Assembly: GCF_001189295.1 (NCBI RefSeq) | Contig: NZ_CP012159.1 | Span: 8,177,001 to 8,241,000 of the forward strand | DNA: 64,000 bases | Source of the DNA: Chondromyces crocatus | GTDB lineage: Bacteria > Myxococcota_A > Polyangia > Polyangiales > Polyangiaceae | Direction of reading: 5' to 3' | Part shown: positions 16,730 to 24,792 of the stretch, one piece after another | Numbering within the stretch: position 1 is the first letter of the stretch | How the letters are laid out: each line of letters starts with the position of its first letter | Program-made: the position numbers and the translations under genes | The notes under the pieces: model-generated | Databases searched by the model: none | The model's input: the letters and a program-made list of their open reading frames with translations, nothing else | Told to the model about the DNA's origin: nothing

Positions 16730-19700
16730 AGGTTCTCCGCAAGTGGATCCGTGGCCGGCGCTTTCTTCCGGAGGATGCTGTACATCACGGGCACGAAGAA
16801 GAGGGTGGTCATGGTGGCGACGAGCAGGCCGCCGATGACGGCGCGGCCGAGCGGGGCGTTCTGCTCGCCTCCCTCGCCCAGGCCAGTCGACATCGGGAGC
16901 ATGCCGATGATCATCGCGAAGGCGGTCATGATGACCGGGCGCAGGCGGGTCATGCCGGCGGCGAGGGAGGCGGTCGTGGCGTCGCGGCCCACCTTGCGCT
17001 GATCGTTGGCGAAGGTGACGACGAGGATGCTGTTGGCGGTGGCGACGCCGACGCACATGATCGACCCCATCAGGGCAGGCACGCTGAGCGTGGTCCCCGT
17101 GAGGAAGAGCATCCAGGCGATGCCGGAGACCGCGCCGGGCAGGGCCATGAGGATGACCAGCGGGTCGAGCCACGACTGGAAGTTCACCACCATCAGCAGG
17201 TACACGAGCACGACGGCGAAGATCAGGCCGTAGCCGAGGCCCCGGAACGAGGATTCCATGCTCTCGACCTGGCCCTTGACGGTCGCCTTGGTGCCGCGGG
17301 GCATCTCGGGCTGGAGCTCGTCGATGACGCGGTTGACGGCGCTGGCCACGGAGCCGAGGTCGGTACCTTCCACGTTGGCCTGTACGTCGAAGGTGCGGGC
17401 GACGTTGTAGTGGGTGATGTTGACCGGGCCGGTGTCGCGCGCGACCTGGGCGACGTTGGAGAGGAACTGGGGCTGGCCGCCGGTCGACAGGGGGGTGACG
17501 TTCACGTCGTCGAGGGACCCGATGGCGTGCTGCGGGGTCTGCACGGCGACGAGGTACTGCACGCCGCGCTTGTCCAGCCAGTAGCTCGGGGAGACCTGGC
17601 CGCTCGACGAGAGCGAGACGAGGATGTCGCTGGCCACGTCGCGCTGGCTGAGGCCGAGCTGGTCGGCCATGGTGCGGTCGACGTTGATGCGGAGCTGCTG
17701 GCGGTCGTTGACCTGGGCGAGGTGGACGTCGACCGCGCCGGGGATCTTCTTCATGCGCTCGGCGATCTTGACGGCCACCTCGTAGGTCTCGGGCTCCTTG
17801 CCGATCGGGCCCACCACCTGGACGTTGATCGGGGCCGGGAGGCCGAAGTTCAAGACCTGGGTGGTGATGTCCGGGGGCAGGAAGAAGAAGGTGGTGTCCG
17901 GGTAGGTGGCGTTGAGCTTCTCGCGGAGGCCGCGGACGTAGCCTTCGGTCGGCTGATGCCCGTGCTTGAGCGAGATCATGATCTGCCCGTCGGCCGAGGA
18001 GATGAGCGCGCCCTCGCTGAGGGAGAGGTTGATGCCGCTCGCCGGGATGCCGAGGTTGTCGATGAGGGTGTCGATCTCCTCGGAGGGGATCACCTCGCGG
18101 ATGGTCTGCTCGATGCGGGCGATGTTGCGCTCGGTCTCTTCGAGGCGGGTGCCGGGGGAGCCGCGGACGTGGAGCTTGATGAGGCCCGCGTCCACGTTCG
18201 GAAAGAAGTCGCGCCCGAGCAGGGGGAGCAGCGAGACGGAGGCCGCGACGAAGACCAGGAAGCCGGTGACGAAGCCGAACCGGTGGGCGAGGGCCCAGGC
18301 GAGGAGCTCGCCGTAGGCCATGCGCATGCGGTCGAAGCCGCGGTTGAAGGCGGCGTAGATGCGCCCGAAGAAGCTCTTCGGAGGGCCGTGATCGCCGTGG
18401 GCGTGCTCCTCGGACTCGCGCTCCAAGAGCAAGCGCACCATCGTCGGGACGAGCGTCCGCGAGAGGACGTACGACATGAGCATCGCGAAGACGACGGCCA
18501 GCGCGAGCGGGACGAAGAGGGACTTCGCCGCGCCGGTGATGAACGCCACCGGCACGAAGACGATGCAGATGCAGAGGGTGGCGACGAGCGCGGGGACCGC
18601 GATCTCCTGGGCACCGTCGACGATGGCGCGGATGAAGGGCTTCCGCTGACCGAGGTTCCGGTGGATGTTCTCGATGGCGACGGTGGCGTCGTCGACCAGG
18701 ATGCCGACGGCGAGCGCCATGCCGCCCAGGGTCATCGTGTTGAGGGTGTGCCCCAGCGCGTCCAGGAGGATGATCGAGACCAGGATCGAGAGCGGGATGC
18801 TGGTGATGACGATCAGCGTGCTCCGCCAGCTCCCGAGGAAGAGCAGGATCATCAGGGCGGTGAGGGCGGCGGCGATGATCGCCTCGTGGACGACGCCATC
18901 GACCGCGGCGCGCACGAAGACCGACTGGTCGAAGAGGAGGGTCGCCTTCAGCTCCTTCGGCAGCCGGTCCATGGTGGCGGGGAGCATCTCGCGGATGCGC
19001 GCGGCCACGTCGAGGGTGCTGGCGCTGCCGGCCTTGAGGATGGTCATGAGCACGCTGCGCCCGCCGCTCACGTGGACCATGCTCTGCTGGGGCGAGTTGC
19101 CGTCGCGGATGTTGGCGACGTCGCGCACGAAGATCGTCTTGCCGTTGACGGTCTTGATGGGCAGCGATCCCAGCTCCTCCAGGGCCGCCGGGCTGCTGTT
19201 CATGATGACGGGGTACTCGTTCTCCCCCATCTTCGCCGAGCCGGAGGGCAGGATGACGTTCTGCAGCCCGAGGGCGGTGTTCACGTCACGCGGCGAGAGG
19301 CCCCAGGCGTAGAGACGCTGGGGATCGATGTCGACCATGATCTGGCGCTGCTTGCCGCCGTAGGGCCAGGGGATCTGGGTGCCCTTGATGGTCGCGAGAT
19401 CGGCGCGGATGAAGTTGACGCCGTAGTCGAAGAGCTGCTGTTCGCTCATCGACTCGCTCTCCAGCGCCGCCTGCATGATGGGCACGTTGGAGGCGCTGTA
19501 GCGGAGGACCAGCGGTGGCGTCATGCCTGGAGGCATGAAGCGGATCACGCTCTGCGAGGCCGCCGTGATCTGCGCGATGGCGGCGTCGACGCTGGCGCCC
19601 GGCTGGAGGAAGACCTTGACGATGGAGATGCCGGTGAGCGACTGGCTCTCGACGTGATCGATGTCGCTGACGACGGTCGTCAGGAAGCGCTCGTAGTTGT

Positions 19701-19893
19701 TGACGACGCGCTTCTCCATCTCCTCGGCGGGCAGACCGCCGTAGTTGAAGATGACGGAGATGACCGGGATGTCGATGTTCGGGAAGATGTCCGTCGGCAT
19801 CCGGACGATCGTGAAGATGCCCATGATGAGGATGAGCATCGACATCACGATGAAGGTGTACGGGCGCTTCAGCGCGGTGATGACGAGCCACAT
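16726..19893 (-). CDS. RND multidrug-type efflux permease
   Basis: A 1055-residue inner-membrane transporter of normal RND length with 12 expected transmembrane helices in two halves and two large periplasmic domains. The start MWLVITALKRPY resembles family N-termini and has GGAAG upstream. The proton-relay aspartate pair is present in LAVGILVDDATVAIEN, but the position of the TM10 lysine of AcrB (GLSAKNAIL) reads GVATANSIL, so that lysine is replaced by Ala. The pump therefore belongs to a branch with a different relay, and substrates cannot be predicted from AcrB. It is the first gene of a two-gene operon with the adaptor and is transcribed away from the LysR gene, its probable regulator. 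Confidence 0.88.
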   Translation of the reverse strand: MWLVITALKRPYTFIVMSMLILIMGIFTIVRMPTDIFPNIDIPVISVIFNYGGLPAEEMEKRVVNNYERFLTTVVSDIDHVESQSLTGISIVKVFLQPGASVDAAIAQITAASQSVIRFMPPGMTPPLVLRYSASNVPIMQAALESESMSEQQLFDYGVNFIRADLATIKGTQIPWPYGGKQRQIMVDIDPQRLYAWGLSPRDVNTALGLQNVILPSGSAKMGENEYPVIMNSSPAALEELGSLPIKTVNGKTIFVRDVANIRDGNSPQQSMVHVSGGRSVLMTILKAGSASTLDVAARIREMLPATMDRLPKELKATLLFDQSVFVRAAVDGVVHEAIIAAALTALMILLFLGSWRSTLIVITSIPLSILVSIILLDALGHTLNTMTLGGMALAVGILVDDATVAIENIHRNLGQRKPFIRAIVDGAQEIAVPALVATLCICIVFVPVAFITGAAKSLFVPLALAVVFAMLMSYVLSRTLVPTMVRLLLERESEEHAHGDHGPPKSFFGRIYAAFNRGFDRMRMAYGELLAWALAHRFGFVTGFLVFVAASVSLLPLLGRDFFPNVDAGLIKLHVRGSPGTRLEETERNIARIEQTIREVIPSEEIDTLIDNLGIPASGINLSLSEGALISSADGQIMISLKHGHQPTEGYVRGLREKLNATYPDTTFFFLPPDITTQVLNFGLPAPINVQVVGPIGKEPETYEVAVKIAERMKKIPGAVDVHLAQVNDRQQLRINVDRTMADQLGLSQRDVASDILVSLSSSGQVSPSYWLDKRGVQYLVAVQTPQHAIGSLDDVNVTPLSTGGQPQFLSNVAQVARDTGPVNITHYNVARTFDVQANVEGTDLGSVASAVNRVIDELQPEMPRGTKATVKGQVESMESSFRGLGYGLIFAVVLVYLLMVVNFQSWLDPLVILMALPGAVSGIAWMLFLTGTTLSVPALMGSIMCVGVATANSILVVTFANDQRKVGRDATTASLAAGMTRLRPVIMTAFAMIIGMLPMSTGLGEGGEQNAPLGRAVIGGLLVATMTTLFFVPVMYSILRKKAPATDPLAENL

Positions 19894-19962
19894 GGCGCCA
19901 CTTCCTTCTGCCTCCACCCGCGACGACGCCCGGAGGCGGGGCCACGGCGAGGGTGAGGTCGA

Positions 19963-19998
19963 CAATTGGGTCGGAGCGGCCGTTCGTCCAATATATTG
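19963..19998. promoter_or_regulatory. candidate LysR operator/promoter between the pump and regulator
   Basis: In the 132-bp divergent region, a perfect 10-bp palindrome CAATATATTG (19989-19998) and a smaller CAATTG (19963-19968) stand out as AT-rich islands. For the plus strand, TTGGGT (19966-19971) and AATATA (19990-19995) are spaced 18 bp apart and could be -35/-10 of the LysR gene, placing the palindrome over the -10. Autorepression and pump control are inferred. Confidence 0.45.
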
Positions 19999-20025
19999 TC
20001 GGGCATTGCGCTATACCTTCAGGGT

Positions 20026-20949
20026 ATGGAGCTGCGGCACCTCCGGTACTTCCTTGCTGTCGCCGAAGAGCGACACTTCGGCCGCGCGGCCCAGCGTCTG
20101 CACATCGCGCAGCCCCCGCTCAGCCGGCAAATCCAGGACCTGGAGGCGGAGATCGGCGTCTCGTTGTTCGATCGCTCTCCTCGGGGCGTGGAGCTGACGG
20201 CGGCCGGCAGCGTGTTCCTCACGCACGTCCGGCGCATCTTCGGCACGGTCGAGCTCGCCTTGCAGGAGACCAAGCGAGCCAGCGTGGGAGAGACGGGCCG
20301 GCTCGTCATCGGCTACCTGTCCTCGCTCGCTTACAGCGGCATCATCGATCTGGTCCGCGCCTACCGGCTCCGCTTCCCCACGGTCGAGCTGGCCCTGCGG
20401 GAGATGTACCCGCAAGAGCAGCTCGAGGCCCTCAAGGAGGGGCGCATCGATGTCGGGTTCGTGCGGGCGCCGCTCGATGATCCGACCATCGCGCGGCAAT
20501 GCGTGCGTAGCGAGGAGCTGGTGGTCGCCTTGCCGAGCGAGCACCCCCTGGCCGCTCGAAAGCGCATCCCGCTCGCCCTCCTGGCCAATGAGCCCTTCGT
20601 CTCCTTCCCACGGCAGCGCGGGCCTGGCTTCTTCGACCAGATCATCACGCTGTGCCGCGCGGCGGGCTTCTCTCCTCGCATCGTGCAGGAGGCGCCGCTG
20701 CTCGACATCCCCAGCATGGTCGCCGCCGGCTTCGGCATCGCGATCCTGCCCGAGTCGATCCGGCAGCTCGGCCGTCGTGGGCTGTCGTTCAGGCCGCTCG
20801 TGGGCGGGCCGAGGACGAGCCTGCTGATGGTGTGGCGGCAGGACGATGGGTCACCGACGATGGAGGGGTTCATCGCGTTCGTCCGGCGCGTCGGCGTGCC
20901 CAAGCTGCGCGCCGGAGCGAGCGAGAAGAAGAAGACGGCGAGCGGCTGA
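20026..20949 (+). CDS. LysR-family transcriptional regulator
   Basis: A 307-residue LysR protein. Residues 1-60 are the winged HTH (MELRHLRYFLAVAEERHFG, AAQRLHIAQPPLSRQIQDLE), a linker helix follows, and residues of about 90-295 form the periplasmic-binding-protein-like effector domain (VGFVRAP, VALPSEHPLA, GFGIAILPES). ATG 20026 matches the family start; the frame upstream is open to 19966 but that part is promoter DNA. It is divergent from the RND operon, the usual arrangement for a local regulator, so it probably controls the pump in response to an aromatic or other small ligand. Confidence 0.88.
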   Translation: MELRHLRYFLAVAEERHFGRAAQRLHIAQPPLSRQIQDLEAEIGVSLFDRSPRGVELTAAGSVFLTHVRRIFGTVELALQETKRASVGETGRLVIGYLSSLAYSGIIDLVRAYRLRFPTVELALREMYPQEQLEALKEGRIDVGFVRAPLDDPTIARQCVRSEELVVALPSEHPLAARKRIPLALLANEPFVSFPRQRGPGFFDQIITLCRAAGFSPRIVQEAPLLDIPSMVAAGFGIAILPESIRQLGRRGLSFRPLVGGPRTSLLMVWRQDDGSPTMEGFIAFVRRVGVPKLRAGASEKKKTASG

Positions 20950-21038
20950 GCGATCACGGGTCGCGGCGTTCGACGTCGCGAGGCGTTCCATGTCGCCACG
21001 CATTCTCCAGGTGCGCTGGATCGGGTACACAGGGCGCC

Positions 21039-22106
21039 ATGAGCAAGGACGTACGGCTGGAGACCCGCGGGCCCCTCGGCGTGGTGACCCTCGATCGCCC
21101 GAAGGCGCTCAATGCGCTCGATCTGGGGATGATCCGCGAGATCGCTCCGCGCCTCGAAGCCTGGGAGCGCGACCCCGAGGTGAAGGCCGTCGTGATCCGG
21201 AGCGCGGGCGGCAAGGCGTTCTGCGCGGGCGGCGACGTGCGCGCCGTGGCCGTCTCGGTCGGCGCTTCGTCCCCCGCGGGGGAGGAGCCGCTCCACCTGG
21301 CGTACTTCCGCGAGGAGTACGCACTGAACCACCGCATCCATCGCTACGCGAAGCCGTTCATCGCGCTGGTGGACGGGATCAGCATGGGCGGCGGTCTGGG
21401 GCTCTCGCTCCACGGCTCGCACCGGGTGGTCACGGAGCGGCTGATGTTCGCGATGCCCGAGACGGCGATCGGGCTGTTCCCCGACGTGGGCGGCGGGTGG
21501 TTCTTGCCGCGCTTCCCTGGCGAGGCGGGGACCTACCTGGGCCTGACGGGTGCGCGGTGCAATGCGGCGGATGCGCTGTGGCTCGGGTACGCGACGCACC
21601 ACGTCCCGCAGGACCGGCTCGACGCGCTGCTCGATGCGCTGACGGGTGCCCGCTGGGACGAGGCCGATGCGCACGGGCTGGTGTCCGAGACCCTGGCGCG
21701 CTTCACCACGGACCCTGGCGCCTCCCCCTTGCGCGCCCACGCCGAGGTCATCGATCGCTGCTTCGCCGCCGACCGCGTGGAGGACATCCTCGACGCGCTG
21801 GCAGCCGAGGGCTCGGCGTGGTCCGAGGCGACGAGGAGTACGTTGTCGCGGATGTCTCCCTCCGCCTTGAAGGTGACGCTGCGGCACCTGCGCCTGTGCC
21901 GCGGCCTCCCATACGAGGACGTGAAGGCGATCGAGACCCACCTCAGCGAGGCGATGGCCCTGCGCCACGACTTCCGCGAGGGGATCCGCGCGGTGCTGGT
22001 GGACAAGGATCACGCGCCGCGCTGGAAGCCCGCCACGCTGGCCGAGGTCACGGACGAGGACGTGGCGTCGTGCTTCGTCGGCGCCCGCGCGCTCACCACG
22101 CCCTGA
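21039..22106 (+). CDS. enoyl-CoA hydratase/isomerase family, 3-hydroxyisobutyryl-CoA hydrolase-like
   Basis: A 355-residue crotonase-fold protein, longer than simple hydratases and of the length of 3-hydroxyisobutyryl-CoA hydrolase, which removes CoA in valine breakdown. Visible motifs are the oxyanion-hole pieces KAFCAGGDVRAV (near residue 59) and GISMGGGLGLS (near 113), and the catalytic segment PETAIGLFPDVGG with Glu141 and Asp149. The C-terminal half (MSPSALKVTLRHL, DFREGIRAVLVDKDHAPRWKP) is diagnostic of the HIBCH group. ATG 21039 gives the expected N-terminus. Its stop overlaps the end of the convergent AraC gene by 14 bp. No other valine-catabolism genes are adjacent. Confidence 0.85.
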   Translation: MSKDVRLETRGPLGVVTLDRPKALNALDLGMIREIAPRLEAWERDPEVKAVVIRSAGGKAFCAGGDVRAVAVSVGASSPAGEEPLHLAYFREEYALNHRIHRYAKPFIALVDGISMGGGLGLSLHGSHRVVTERLMFAMPETAIGLFPDVGGGWFLPRFPGEAGTYLGLTGARCNAADALWLGYATHHVPQDRLDALLDALTGARWDEADAHGLVSETLARFTTDPGASPLRAHAEVIDRCFAADRVEDILDALAAEGSAWSEATRSTLSRMSPSALKVTLRHLRLCRGLPYEDVKAIETHLSEAMALRHDFREGIRAVLVDKDHAPRWKPATLAEVTDEDVASCFVGARALTTP

Positions 22107-23118
22107 GGGGCGCGGTCCCGCGGGGGGAGACGAAGGGGGACGCGGGAGCTTCTGCGACGAGGGCATCGCCGCGATCGGAGACGAGGCCACCGGGGAGCAA
22201 TCCCGGACGGTGCTTCGTCCGCTCGCGCGCGCGCCAGGCGGCAGGCGCCATGCCGTGGTGGCGGCGGAAGAGACGGCTGAACTGGCTGGCGTCGGCGTAG
22301 CCGACCCGCTCGGCGATGATCTCGACGAACTCGTCCGTCTCACGCAGGCGTCGCCGCGCCTCGGCGAGGCGGCCTTCGACGATCCAGGCGACCACCGAGC
22401 GCCCCGTCGCCTGCTTCACGGCCGTGGTCAGGTGAGCGGGGGAGCGGTGCACCGCCCGGGCGACCTCGCCGAGGGTCAAAGGTCCCAGGCAGCGCGACTC
22501 GATGAAGGCGAGCGCCTCGGCGACGAGGGGAGGCGTCTCCCGGAGGGTCGTCTCCACGGGCGCCGCGCGCACGATCTCGGCCAGGATGAGGCCCAGCAGG
22601 CTCTCGGCCACGATGGGCAGCATGCCCGCCGAGCGCGCGAGTTCACGCTCGAGCTCTTCGAGCAGGTGGAGCACGTGCGACTGCCTTTCGGTCGGCAGCT
22701 CGACGACCGGGAAGGCCCCTCGGCGGACACGGTCGAGCGGTGCGAGAAGATCGCGAAACCGATCCTCGGCGAGACAGCTGTGGCAAAAGGCGATCCCGCA
22801 CATGTCGACGGCGCTCGCCGCCAGCACGCGGTGCGCGTCACCAGCAGGGATCAGGTGAACCTGTCCAGCCGTCAGGGTCAGCTCACCGTGATGCTCCATC
22901 CTGAGCTGACCGCCCAGATGGAACGCGAGGACGGCGTAGGAGTGGACGGCTGGACGCTTCGTCGACCGGAACCGCGCCGCGGGCTGTCGCCCGACACGGA
23001 TGAGGTCGGAACCGAGGGAGTCGATCGGGAACTGCGCATCGGCCGCCACCCGCCGAGGGTAACACGCCCCCGCCGTCGTGCAGGCGCAGCAGCGATCGGA
23101 GGCCCTCTGCCGGGTCAC
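22093..23118 (-). CDS. AraC-family transcriptional regulator
   Basis: An N-terminal cupin-like sensor (about residues 50-150: HSYAVLAFHLGGQ, LTAGQVHLIPAGDAHR) is followed by a C-terminal double HTH typical of AraC (LTLGEVARAVHRSPAHL, VEIIAERVGYADASQFSRLF, HGMAPAAWR). The start is uncertain. GTG 23118 overlaps the TGA of the upstream oxidoreductase gene (GTGA), which suggests coupling and gives 341 residues. GTG 23049 gives 318 residues and drops a Cys/Arg-rich leader unlike the family. The coupled oxidoreductase is the obvious candidate target or partner. The sensor is of the ligand-binding type, but its ligand is unknown. Confidence 0.85.
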   Translation of the reverse strand: MTRQRASDRCCACTTAGACYPRRVAADAQFPIDSLGSDLIRVGRQPAARFRSTKRPAVHSYAVLAFHLGGQLRMEHHGELTLTAGQVHLIPAGDAHRVLAASAVDMCGIAFCHSCLAEDRFRDLLAPLDRVRRGAFPVVELPTERQSHVLHLLEELERELARSAGMLPIVAESLLGLILAEIVRAAPVETTLRETPPLVAEALAFIESRCLGPLTLGEVARAVHRSPAHLTTAVKQATGRSVVAWIVEGRLAEARRRLRETDEFVEIIAERVGYADASQFSRLFRRHHGMAPAAWRARERTKHRPGLLPGGLVSDRGDALVAEAPASPFVSPRGTAPLRAW

Positions 23119-24023
23119 GGGACGGAAGCTCTCCGGCCTGCGGCCTCGACCGTCAGACCGAGGTTCAAGAAGGCTGCGGCCAGCGTGCCGGCCGATGCGG
23201 ACGCGATGGCTGCCTGCATCATGGTGGACGCGTCGCCCGCCACGGACACGCCCGGCATCGAGCTCTGCTGCTGGGCGTCGACGCGCACGACGCCGTGCTC
23301 GTCGAGCGCGAGCCCGAGCCGCTCGACCAGGGGCGCAGGTCGCTGCGCCGGTCGAAGGAACAGCATGCGCCGGGCGACCTGATGGCCATCTTCCAGCTCG
23401 ATGGCTTCCAGCATCTTCTCTCCGAGAAGGCGCCGGATGCGGCGCGGCTCCACGCGGACGCGCGCCCGGGAGAGCCGGTCCAGGATGTCGGGTGGCAGCT
23501 CCACCCCCTCGGAGAAGACCACGAGATCATCGGTCCAGCCCGTGAGCAGCAGCGCATGCTCGGCGAGCGGTGCGCTGGTCGCCACGACGCCCCACGGGAG
23601 CCCCCGGACTTCGAAGCCATGGCAGTAGGGGCACTGGGCGATGCTGTGACCCCACAGCTCCCGGGCGCCGGGGATGTCGGGCATCACGTCGACGACCCCC
23701 ACGGTGAGAAGCACCCGCCGGGTGAGGTGGGAGGCGCCATCGTCCATCGTGACGCGCAGGAACTCGCCTTCGCGCACGACATCGACCACCAGCCCGTCCC
23801 GCAGCGTCACCGACTCGTACGCGGCGAGCTGCTCGCGGGCGATCCGCCGGAACTCGCGCGGGGGTGTCCCGTCTCGGGTGACGAAGTTGTGCATCTCCGC
23901 GGCCGCCGCGTTACGCGGGATGCCTCCGTCGCAGAGCAGCACCTTCTTGAGGCTCCTCCCGAGGGTGAGCGCCGCGCTGAGGCCCGCAGGGCCCCCTCCC
24001 ACGATCACGACATCCTGATTCAT
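23115..24023 (-). CDS. thioredoxin-reductase-like NAD(P)/FAD oxidoreductase
   Basis: A 302-residue two-dinucleotide-binding flavoprotein. The FAD motif GGGPAGLS lies at residues 9-16, the redox-active CPYC at residues 131-134 and a GDAS-type FAD C-terminal motif near residue 270. Length and motifs fit low-molecular-weight thioredoxin-reductase-like enzymes that reduce or oxidise disulfides of small proteins or metabolites. ATG 24023 has a strong GAGGAGAG site. The frame continues upstream to GTG 24182, adding 53 residues that look like a twin-arginine lipoprotein signal (RRALLGWGALGAGALLGTGC), but that start lacks a ribosome-binding site. The AraC gene is coupled downstream. Confidence 0.8.
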   Translation of the reverse strand: MNQDVVIVGGGPAGLSAALTLGRSLKKVLLCDGGIPRNAAAAEMHNFVTRDGTPPREFRRIAREQLAAYESVTLRDGLVVDVVREGEFLRVTMDDGASHLTRRVLLTVGVVDVMPDIPGARELWGHSIAQCPYCHGFEVRGLPWGVVATSAPLAEHALLLTGWTDDLVVFSEGVELPPDILDRLSRARVRVEPRRIRRLLGEKMLEAIELEDGHQVARRMLFLRPAQRPAPLVERLGLALDEHGVVRVDAQQQSSMPGVSVAGDASTMMQAAIASASAGTLAAAFLNLGLTVEAAGRRASVP

Positions 24024-24792
24024 TCTCTCCTCGTCGCCTTTCAGGTGCTGGTGTGGCCGAGCCGCTCCCCGGTTTTGCTGATGTCCACAGCCCGTGCCGA
24101 GGAGCGCGCCTGCCCCGAGGGCTCCCCAGCCCAGCAGCGCCCGCCGCGTGCAAGCGACGGAGGTTTCACGGTTCTCAGCCACCCCCGGAGCATGACGCCT
24201 GGCGGAACGGTGACGAATGGCGGTCTTTTCGGTCGGACTGGCGAGACTTCAGAGAGACCTCGTCGACGTCGGCGGCCGCACCGGGGCCCCCCACGGACGA
24301 CGTCGTCAGCAGCCGCGTGGTGACCAGGAGCGAGGACGGCACGCCACGCCGGTCGGTCGCACGGAAGCGAATGCGACCGAACGCACGGCATCGCACACCG
24401 TCGTCGAATCAATGAATTCGTGGATTCCGCAACTGGTGAAAGGACCGCAGCGAAAGCATGCAATGATGCGGTCTCGCGCCCTATCGCTCGCTGTGAGACA
24501 TGTCGCAGAGGCGACGACGCGGAGGCGAATCTTTCGACGCGATGATGGCCGCCGTGATGAGTGATGTATGCGCGAGGAGGGACAGGTGTTCCTTTCGCAC
24601 CAGCTCGGCAATTTGCAATCATTCGCCGCCGAGAACCCGGCACTGCGCAGCAAATTGCAGCCACCTCGTGCGCAAGAACAGGTGCCTTTACCTTGCGCCA
24701 ACGAAATCGCAGAGTGGCGTTCGCTGCGGGCTGTGCAAGCTCGCTTCGGGCCACAGGTGTGCTCGCGGATCGCGAGCAGCGAGGAGAACTGA
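24024..24792. other. long intergenic region, no supportable gene
   Basis: It holds the in-frame Tat-like extension of the oxidoreductase frame (24024-24182) and then about 600 bp that are visibly less GC-rich, with several short overlapping frames in all directions and no recognisable domain. Expected contents are the promoters of the oxidoreductase operon (minus) and the GH81 gene (plus); none can be assigned with confidence. Confidence 0.5.

Noticed and set aside
17410-19956. 848-codon plus frame opposite the RND pump gene
   Set aside because: Asp/Val/Gly-rich shadow of a well-recognised minus-strand RND permease.
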